DNA from: Candidatus Aenigmatarchaeum sp.
Lineage (GTDB): Archaea > Nanobdellota > Nanobdellia > Pacearchaeales > GW2011-AR1
Direction: 5' to 3'
DNA length: 13,380 bases
NCBI GenBank assembly: GCA_020724205.1
Contig: DYHK01000007.1
Coordinates: 1 to 13,380 of the forward strand
Part shown: piece after piece, positions 7,559 to 12,462 of the stretch
How positions within the stretch are numbered: the first letter of the stretch is position 1
Layout: every line of letters begins with the position of its first letter
Made by a program: the position numbers and the translations under genes
The notes under the pieces: generated by a model
Told to the model about the DNA's origin: nothing
What the model saw: the letters and a program-made list of their open reading frames with translations, nothing else
Database searches by the model: none

Positions 7559-7632
7559 GCCCCTATAGTTCAGCCTGGATAGAACACAGGGTTGCGGACT
7601 CTGTAACCGAGGTTCAAATCCTCGTGGGGGCG
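7559..7632 (+). tRNA. tRNA-Arg, anticodon GCG
   Basis: A complete cloverleaf can be drawn by hand. The acceptor stem is GCCCCTA with TGGGGGC (one T-G pair), the D stem GTTC/GAAC, and the anticodon stem CAGGG/CTCTG (one G-T pair). The seven-base loop TTGCGGA gives anticodon GCG at 7594-7596, which reads CGC and CGT arginine codons. The T arm is CGAGG-TTCAAAT-CCTCG. The discriminator base is G7632 and CCA is not encoded. There is no intron. The integrase gene begins 59 bp downstream, so the 3' half is a likely integration site. Confidence 0.96.
7608..7632. other. Presumed attachment site (attL) in the tRNA-Arg 3' end
   Basis: Archaeal tyrosine-recombinase elements usually integrate at tRNA 3' halves and restore the tRNA with their own copy of its end. 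The T arm through the discriminator base is the likely core here, because an integrase gene follows at once. The second copy expected at the other end of the element is not in this window, so the core boundaries are inferred. Confidence 0.4.
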
Positions 7633-7662
7633 TTATACCAAAAGGTTACTACTCCCTAAAAC

Positions 7663-7670
7663 CTTAAATA
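7663..7670 (+). promoter_or_regulatory. TATA box of the integrase gene
   Basis: CTTAAATA is centred 25.5 bp before the ATG at 7692, which supports that start and a leaderless mRNA. Confidence 0.5.
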
Positions 7671-7691
7671 GTAGAAAAAACTCTAATTCTT

Positions 7692-8888
7692 ATGAATTAC
7701 AAAGAGGCTTACGAAAGAAACAAAGAAAAACTGATTAATGATAAATTCGTTTGTAAAGAGAATAGAGATTTGTTCAAGAAGTTCTTTGAATGGGAAGAAA
7801 CAAAACTAAAAAGAACAAACGGGATCCCCTCTTTAGATGAAGCATGTTACAAAACTCTTTGTACTTATATTACAAGATTCAAAAATGTTAATTCTTGGTT
7901 TGACAACAAGGCATGGGTTAAACTAACAAAAAAAGATATTGAAAAGGTTTACAACGATTTAGAAGATGGAAAAATAAAAAATGCAAGAGGTGAAAGATTT
8001 GGAGATTTGAAAAGTTATTATGGTAAAATATTCAGAAGCAAACCTTTTGACATGGCAGGAAAAACACATCTCGTTAAAGAAGTTATGGAGTTCTCAACAA
8101 AAAGAACAAATACAGAGGTTAGATTTGTAGATGAAGAAGTTATCAGGAAAATAATTAATTTAATGGTGAAGCCAGAGCATAAACTTCTGGGATGGTTGGC
8201 TTTTGATGTTGGAGAGAACATAAACACACTTTTACAACTTAGAAAATCAGATTTTTTCAGGCAACAAAATCCAGATACTAAAGAAATGGAATACAGAGTT
8301 AATTTACCAAAAGATAAACTAAAGAGAACAAGATTAACAAGAAGTGAAATAACTAATTTTAAAGAAACAACAGAGCTTTTGGATATAGTTCTTAATGATT
8401 TGAAAGATGATGAAGAATTATTCAAGTTTGGTTATGCGGCGTCTAAGAAGTTTCTAAATAGGGCTGTAAGCATTACAAAGGCTAAATGTATGCCAAAAGG
8501 ACAGCCAGTTACATGGAAAGACTTTTGTTCTTCAATGGCATGTGATTTACTAAAAAAAGGCTGGACAAGTGATGAAGTAAACGCAAGACTGGGACATAAG
8601 CCTTCATCTATTGAAATTGACAAATATATCAACTTCTTAGCTATTGATAGGCACAAACCAAAAAAGAAGGTTTATTCGCATACCTTAGATAAAGTTCAAA
8701 ACGAACTTGAAGAATCAAAGAGCAGAGAAAAGCTTTATACTGAAAGAATGCAAAGGCAACAAACAGAACTTGAAGAAATAAAGAAAAAATATGAAGAAGC
8801 TGAAAAAGACAGACAAAAGGAAGTAAAAGAATTCTCTGCTCTCAAAAATCAAGTCAAACTCCTACTTAAAAGTCAAGGCATAAAATAG
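7692..8888 (+). CDS. Tyrosine-recombinase-family integrase with noncanonical active site and coiled-coil tail
   Basis: A 398-residue protein. It has a helical core-binding region (about 45-125), a catalytic-like domain (about 145-318) and a long charged coiled coil (about 331-395). The last box is canonical: GH at 301-302, then the candidate nucleophile Tyr312 ten residues after the histidine. A lysine-rich beta-hairpin (about 206-216) fits the catalytic lysine region. The two family arginines are missing where alignment by eye puts them. The segment that should read TGLRxxELLxLxxSD has Asn176 for the first arginine. The HxLRH box reads VTWKDFCSS, with Lys276 and Cys279 for histidine and second arginine. 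It could be a divergent but active archaeal integrase, or an inactive paralogue used for DNA binding. Position beside the tRNA argues for a role in integration. Confidence 0.85.
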   Translation: MNYKEAYERNKEKLINDKFVCKENRDLFKKFFEWEETKLKRTNGIPSLDEACYKTLCTYITRFKNVNSWFDNKAWVKLTKKDIEKVYNDLEDGKIKNARGERFGDLKSYYGKIFRSKPFDMAGKTHLVKEVMEFSTKRTNTEVRFVDEEVIRKIINLMVKPEHKLLGWLAFDVGENINTLLQLRKSDFFRQQNPDTKEMEYRVNLPKDKLKRTRLTRSEITNFKETTELLDIVLNDLKDDEELFKFGYAASKKFLNRAVSITKAKCMPKGQPVTWKDFCSSMACDLLKKGWTSDEVNARLGHKPSSIEIDKYINFLAIDRHKPKKKVYSHTLDKVQNELEESKSREKLYTERMQRQQTELEEIKKKYEEAEKDRQKEVKEFSALKNQVKLLLKSQGIK

Positions 8889-9100
8889 TTGCACAATTTA
8901 ACAAAAAATAATTGTCTTATAGCCTTTTGTTGCACGTTGCAGTGCAACTCTTGATTTTGCAACACAAAAAAATAGTTTACTAATAAGATGGGGTATCTTT
9001 TTCCACATAAAGAAAATCGCTGTTGCACATGCGTTGCAACACATGGCAACTCTGAGAGAGTTTTGCCTAATTCTGGGATTTTTTTGTGAGAAAATAGAAT

Positions 9101-9115
9101 TTTAGCGACGCTAAA
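9101..9115. repeat. Palindrome TTTAGCGACGCTAAA, copy 1
   Basis: A perfect 15-bp inverted repeat around a central A. It shares 13 identical bases with copy 2, which lies 105 bp away centre to centre. It is a candidate protein-binding site, for example for the neighbouring RHH protein. Confidence 0.7.
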
Positions 9116-9205
9116 GCCTTTCCGTACCCGTACCCTTATAATCAAAGTTGCAGGAAAGTTTTTTTGTTGCAGACCTTCAAAAGTAAAAAGTTGTTCTGTG
9201 GGAGG

Positions 9206-9218
9206 TTTAGCGACGCTA
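9206..9218. repeat. Palindrome TTTAGCGACGCTA, copy 2
   Basis: Same 13 bases as copy 1, with the inner 11-bp palindrome TAGCGACGCTA intact but the outer right arm not conserved. It is G/C-rich against an A/T-rich background, which makes the duplication stand out. Confidence 0.7.
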
Positions 9219-9259
9219 TCTTGTTTTTATGCTTGTTGCAAGGTTGTTGCATTTTATTG

Positions 9260-9598
9260 TTAGGAGTATAAATCCCTTTGTTCATCTTCACTAAAATCTT
9301 CTTTATCAAGTTCGTCTGATGCCAAGTCTTGTAAGGCTACTTTTTCATCATCAGTCATGTTGTATCTTACACAATCAGCATCTACTTCTTTTTGCAACTT
9401 GTTTACCATCCTGCCATGCCACATTTTCCTTTTCTGTTTTTCCTTAACCCTTTGTTGATGACTTTTATGAGAACTCATATCTTTCTTAACCAGATAATTA
9501 ATATAAGCCGAAATATTACTTCTATGATGCTTTTCTAAATGAGCAATAACTCCCATATCCAATGTTGCACTTATGTTTCTTTTCTTTGCCATTTTCAT
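9260..9598 (-). CDS. Ribbon-helix-helix DNA-binding protein, probable element regulator
   Basis: A 112-residue protein. Its first 48 residues fit the ribbon-helix-helix fold: a short strand (RNISATLD), helix 1 (about 14-25), a turn with SN, and helix 2 (ISAYINYLVKKD). RHH dimers insert the paired strand into the major groove and usually bind short inverted or direct repeats. The rest is a basic linker (about 50-72) and an acidic tail (about 85-112), with no known domain that I recognise. Start is ATG 9598 (MKMAKK) or ATG 9592 (MAKK); the distances to the A/T-rich TATA region do not decide. Its 3' end converges on the integrase across the repeat region. It may regulate its own promoter or the palindromes nearby; which ones is unknown. 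Confidence 0.75.
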   Translation of the reverse strand: MKMAKKRNISATLDMGVIAHLEKHHRSNISAYINYLVKKDMSSHKSHQQRVKEKQKRKMWHGRMVNKLQKEVDADCVRYNMTDDEKVALQDLASDELDKEDFSEDEQRDLYS

Positions 9599-9616
9599 AA
9601 TATATTATTTATTATA

Positions 9617-9638
9617 TTAGCCTAAGTTAGCTTAGCCT
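9617..9638. repeat. TTAGCCT direct repeat upstream of the RHH gene
   Basis: TTAGCCT occurs at 9617-9623 and 9632-9638 (15-bp spacing), enclosing the inverted repeat CTAAG/CTTAG. It lies next to the A/T-rich promoter region of the RHH gene, where an autoregulatory operator would be expected. Confidence 0.4.
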
Positions 9639-9644
9639 CTCTTC

Positions 9645-9701
9645 TTTTCTTAGACTCTTCTCTCTCCCATTCACAGCTAAGAAAAACTTGCTCGGTTTTT
9701 C
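9645..9701 (-). terminator. Pair of overlapping hairpins, possible terminator or attenuator
   Basis: Two inverted repeats share a strand. TTTTCTTAG (9645-9653) pairs with CTAAGAAAA (9677-9685). GAAAAAC (9681-9687) pairs with GTTTTTC (9695-9701). They cannot both form. They lie between the 53-aa ORF and the RHH gene on the minus strand, where they could end or attenuate a transcript from the small ORF. Function is inferred. Confidence 0.35.
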
Positions 9702-9715
9702 TCTCCAAACTTAAT

Positions 9716-9877
9716 TTAAGTTAAGTTCTCTTGCCGTGAATAAGTATTATTATAATTATTATTCATTACTTTTCTAACAACGATTAATCTCTTTTCAAGT
9801 ATCTTTAATCCTCTAATTAATTCCTTAGTTTCATCCGAAATGCCTTCAATTTCCTTTTTATCAATCATATTCTTCAT
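9716..9877 (-). CDS. Small hypothetical protein, 53 aa
   Basis: A short ORF beginning MKNMIDKKEIEGISDETK. It is charged, mostly helical through residue 38, and then has an asparagine-rich tail. I do not recognise it. Its support comes from the promoter: a strong minus-strand TATA box (9898-9907) is centred 25.5 bp before the ATG, the leaderless geometry seen at other genes in the window. It lies between the RHH gene and the divergent mod gene, and shares the control region with mod. A controller or antitoxin-like helper role is possible but unproven. Confidence 0.45.
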   Translation of the reverse strand: MKNMIDKKEIEGISDETKELIRGLKILEKRLIVVRKVMNNNYNNTYSRQENLT

Positions 9878-9897
9878 ATTATTCAGAGAAAAATTTC

Positions 9898-9907
9898 ATT
9901 TATAAAT
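9898..9907 (-). promoter_or_regulatory. TATA box of the 53-aa ORF
   Basis: ATTTATAAAT is centred 25.5 bp upstream of the ATG at 9877 on the minus strand. It faces away from the mod promoter. Confidence 0.5.
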
Positions 9908-9941
9908 CATAATAGTCAAATTACTAACTCAAGAATTTTAC

Positions 9942-10040
9942 CGAATATAAATTCACTAAATTGAATAAAAATTCAGACCTCTTGTCGTCGGTGAGTGTTT
10001 TCAAAATGAATATAAATTCAACAGCCTGAATTAATGTTCA
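9942..10040. repeat. Array of four TGAATnnAAATTCA palindromes (operator array)
   Basis: Four 14-bp imperfect palindromes lie at 9942-9955 (CGAATATAAATTCA), 9962-9975 (TGAATAAAAATTCA), 10007-10020 (TGAATATAAATTCA) and 10027-10040 (TGAATTAATGTTCA). Start-to-start distances are 20, 45 and 20 bp, so they form two equal pairs. They fill the divergent control region between the 53-aa ORF and mod. The last one ends 14 bp before the mod TATA box. This looks like a set of binding sites for a dimeric regulator. The intervening DNA holds no gene. Confidence 0.7.
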
Positions 10041-10054
10041 GAATCAAGTAACTT

Positions 10055-10062
10055 TTTATATA
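10055..10062 (+). promoter_or_regulatory. TATA box of the mod operon
   Basis: TTTATATA is centred 26.5 bp before the ATG at 10085, indicating a leaderless transcript for mod. Confidence 0.6.
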
Positions 10063-10084
10063 GCCTTTTCATTAAAATTATAAT

Positions 10085-11620
10085 ATGCCAACATTAAATT
10101 GGATAGGAAAAGAAGCAGTTGTAACCCATGACAAAGAAGTACCTTTTAGGCTATTAAGAAAGGTAAAATCTGCCTCAGTTGGAGACAACTCACAGAATCT
10201 TATTATTCATGGAGATAATCTTGAAGCTCTAAAGGCTTTGATGCCTTACTATGTTAATAAAATAGATATAATAACAATAGACCCTCCATATAACACTGGA
10301 TTTGAAGGATGGATTTACAGCGATAAAGTTAATTCTCCTAAAATAAAGAAGTGGTTAGGTAAGACAGTTGGTAGTGAAAGCCAAGATTTAACCAGACATG
10401 ATAAATGGCTTTGTATGATGTATCCAAGATTAAAATTATTAAAAGAACTACTAAGTGATGAAGGAGTAATATTTGTTAATATAGATGATAATGAACAAGC
10501 TCATCTAAAAATAATTATGGATGAAATTTTTGGAGAGGGAAATTTTGAACATTTTGTATGGAAGAAAAAAGGCGGAGCGGGAAATACAGAAAAAATAATA
10601 GGCACATTAACTGAACATATTTTATGCTATTTTAGAAATAAGAAAGCAGGAATATTCAATTACCGTAACATAGAAAGAGAATATAAACTTAAAGATGAAT
10701 TCGGACCTTATAATTTAGGAGGAATTGAAAAAACCAATAGAGGGGCATACAAAAGAGAAACTATGAGGTTTCCAATTACAGACCCAAAGACTGGAAAAAA
10801 ATTTTATCCTAAAGAAAATATGAGATGGACTATAGGACAAGATACTGTTGAAAAAATGATAAAAAATAATGAGCTATTTTTTGATTACGAAAAAAATAAA
10901 GTGTATGCTATTAAAAGACCTGAAAATTATGAAGCCTCTGAAAATGTTCACTATAATCTTTTATTAGATGTTGGAAGTTTAGCAACAGCGAAAAATGAAT
11001 TACAGAGTTTAGAATTTGATAGAGAATTATTTGATACTCCAAAACCTGTAGAATTGATAAAACATTTGCTAAGAATATCTTCAAAAAAAGACTCTATAAT
11101 ACTTGACTCTTTCGCAGGTTCTGGAACAGCAGGACACGCAGTTTTAGATTTAAACAAAGAAGATAATGGAAATAGAAAATTCATTATGATTGAAATGGAA
11201 GATAAAGTAGCGAAAGACATAACTGCTGAAAGAATAAAAAGAGCAATCAAAAAATATGATTACAAAGATGGCTTTGAATACTGCGAACTTGACAAACCAT
11301 TATTTAACGAAGAAGGACAGATAGAAGAAGAATGTACTTTTGAACAATTAGCTACATACATTTATTTCACCGAAACTCAAACAAATATAGACAAGAAAAA
11401 AATATCTGGCAACTTTATAGGAGAATATAACGAAAAAGATTTTTATCTAATCTTTAAAGAGAAAGGGAAAAACGTGCTAAACAAGTCCTTTTTGAACAAG
11501 ATTAAGAAATCAAACAACATAAAAGTTATTTATGCAGACAGATGCCTTTTAGATGAAAACGCTTTAGATGAAATGAATATCAAGTTTAAACAAATACCTT
11601 ATGAGGTGGAGAGATATTGA
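10085..11620 (+). CDS. mod: Type III-like DNA methyltransferase (Mod subunit)
   Basis: A 511-residue amino-methyltransferase of the beta class, in which the catalytic motif precedes the S-adenosylmethionine motif. DPPYNT (66-71) is motif IV and LDSFAGSGT (340-348) is motif I, preceded by the conserved PKPVELI (319-325). Residues about 155-300 between them should hold target recognition. It presumably methylates adenine-N6 (or cytosine-N4) at an asymmetric site to protect self DNA. It is somewhat shorter than many type III Mod proteins (about 550-650). The start is supported by the leaderless TATA spacing. It is the first gene of an operon with two membrane proteins and a Res subunit. The TGA stop is one base from the next ATG, so translation is probably coupled. 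Confidence 0.92.
   Translation: MPTLNWIGKEAVVTHDKEVPFRLLRKVKSASVGDNSQNLIIHGDNLEALKALMPYYVNKIDIITIDPPYNTGFEGWIYSDKVNSPKIKKWLGKTVGSESQDLTRHDKWLCMMYPRLKLLKELLSDEGVIFVNIDDNEQAHLKIIMDEIFGEGNFEHFVWKKKGGAGNTEKIIGTLTEHILCYFRNKKAGIFNYRNIEREYKLKDEFGPYNLGGIEKTNRGAYKRETMRFPITDPKTGKKFYPKENMRWTIGQDTVEKMIKNNELFFDYEKNKVYAIKRPENYEASENVHYNLLLDVGSLATAKNELQSLEFDRELFDTPKPVELIKHLLRISSKKDSIILDSFAGSGTAGHAVLDLNKEDNGNRKFIMIEMEDKVAKDITAERIKRAIKKYDYKDGFEYCELDKPLFNEEGQIEEECTFEQLATYIYFTETQTNIDKKKISGNFIGEYNEKDFYLIFKEKGKNVLNKSFLNKIKKSNNIKVIYADRCLLDENALDEMNIKFKQIPYEVERY
11603..11608 (+). promoter_or_regulatory. Ribosome binding site of the first membrane-protein gene
   Basis: GAGGTG lies inside the end of mod, 13 nt before ATG 11622. 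It favours that ATG over the in-frame ATG at 11601, which is upstream of the site. Confidence 0.5.
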
Positions 11621-11621
11621 G

Positions 11622-12092
11622 ATGATAACTTGGATGAAAGAAAATCCTGCATTATCTACTGCAATTTATGGAGCAGTTGTTTCAAGTGTTGCTTTGGGTT
11701 GGAATATTTACAAATATCTTCAAGAAAAACCAAGAATAAATGTGGATGTTAAATTTGGAGGCGTTGTTTATGAAAGTGGAAAGATGAGCGAAAATCTTCT
11801 AATTGTGTCAATAATAAATAAAGGTGGAAAATCTATTTATTTGTCATCTATGGGATTAAGAAGTGGAAATGATGATTTATTAAATTTGCATACTATCGGA
11901 TTGCCTTGCGAGTTAAAGGGGGGATGTTCTCATAGCGAATGGTTTGAAGTAAAGAAATTAAAAAGAGATAGGCAATATGATTTTGGTTGGTATAAGGATG
12001 CAACAGGCAAGATGTATAAAAGTAAGAGTATAAAGAAGAAAGTTCAGAATTACTTTAATAGTGAGAAAAAGGAGCAAGTCAAAGAAAAATAA
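11622..12092 (+). CDS. Membrane-anchored protein inside the type III operon (156 aa)
   Basis: I do not recognise a named family. One transmembrane helix lies at about residues 10-30. A soluble part of about 120 residues rich in predicted beta strands follows (about 40-125, possibly Ig-like), then a highly basic tail (KKLKRDR, KSIKKK). Basic residues just after the helix predict a cytoplasmic C-terminal part. I chose ATG 11622, one base after the mod stop and behind a GAGGTG site; an upstream ATG at 11601 would overlap mod. It is followed with a one-base gap by another membrane protein. Tight packing between mod and res suggests it works with the restriction system, perhaps tethering it to the membrane. 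This is inference. Confidence 0.75.
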   Translation: MITWMKENPALSTAIYGAVVSSVALGWNIYKYLQEKPRINVDVKFGGVVYESGKMSENLLIVSIINKGGKSIYLSSMGLRSGNDDLLNLHTIGLPCELKGGCSHSEWFEVKKLKRDRQYDFGWYKDATGKMYKSKSIKKKVQNYFNSEKKEQVKEK

Positions 12093-12093
12093 A

Positions 12094-12456
12094 ATGGAAA
12101 ACCAAAAAATAGATTGGAAAAAATATTCAAAGGAAGATAGAAAATTCCTTATTGGATTATCTATCTCAAACAGAGAATATGTATCAACTGTGGCTATTTT
12201 TATCTATTCTACTCTCATTTCTGTTTCTGCACTGCTACTATCTATTTATTCTATCGGTGTTTCTATTTCAGGGCTAACAAACTACATGATATACACAGGA
12301 ATTGGAATTTTAATATTAATAGGTATATCGTGGTTGTTAATACTTAAATCATTTAGAAAAATGACTAAAAAATGGGTTCCAGAGCTAAACAAACAATATC
12401 AGGAAATCCATAAGACAATACACCCAGAATTATTTAAGGGAGGTTATTATCATTAA
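12094..12456 (+). CDS. Two-helix membrane protein inside the type III operon (120 aa)
   Basis: An unrecognised protein with two strong hydrophobic helices (about 30-57 and 64-84). It has a charged N-terminal part (residues 1-28) and a C-terminal part (about 85-120) rich in lysine and aromatic residues. Both ends are predicted to be cytoplasmic. The start ATG at 12094 is one base after the preceding TAA. A GTG at 12061 in the same frame would add 11 very basic residues overlapping the upstream gene and is less likely. It is followed after 6 bases by res. With its neighbour it forms a membrane pair between mod and res, and could be part of a complex or an effector that acts on the membrane. No function can be shown. 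Confidence 0.75.
   Translation: MENQKIDWKKYSKEDRKFLIGLSISNREYVSTVAIFIYSTLISVSALLLSIYSIGVSISGLTNYMIYTGIGILILIGISWLLILKSFRKMTKKWVPELNKQYQEIHKTIHPELFKGGYYH
12438..12444 (+). promoter_or_regulatory. Ribosome binding site of res
   Basis: GGGAGGT near the end of the upstream gene, 18 nt before the res ATG. It is a strong match, but the spacing is long, as at nrdJ (15 nt). Confidence 0.45.
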
Positions 12457-12462
12457 ATTAAA

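Larger units (their letters stand above)
8888..9251. repeat. GTTGCA hexamer cluster (iteron-like), in a convergent non-coding region
   Basis: The 371-bp gap between the integrase and RHH gene ends (8889-9259) has no convincing gene. It carries about a dozen copies of GTTGCA or its complement TGCAAC: 8888, 8929, 8936, 8943(-), 8958(-), 9022, 9033, 9035(-), 9147, 9166, 9235 and 9246 (first bases). Chance would give well under one. Some are arranged as hairpins: GTTGCAC-GTTGCA-GTGCAAC at 8929-8948, and TGTTGCA/TGCAACA arms at 9021-9041. Candidates are replication iterons, arm-type sites for the integrase, or operators. A tandem GTACCC pair sits at 9124-9135. Confidence 0.75.

Noticed and set aside
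8018..8656. Two minus-strand open frames inside the integrase gene
   Set aside because: Serine/leucine-rich translations typical of antisense reading of an A/T-rich lysine-rich gene; the plus-strand frame has clear recombinase motifs.
8873..9145. 90-aa minus-strand open frame across the repeat region
   Set aside because: It overlaps the integrase end, its sequence is determined by the GTTGCA repeats and palindrome, and no domain or promoter spacing supports it.
9942..10040. Possible CRISPR array, because of regularly spaced palindromic repeats
   Set aside because: Only four degenerate 14-bp copies, with 6-bp and 31-bp gaps instead of uniform spacers, no leader and no cas genes in the window.
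10951..11250. 99-aa minus-strand open frame inside mod
   Set aside because: Antisense to the conserved FAGSGT region of the methyltransferase; no independent support.
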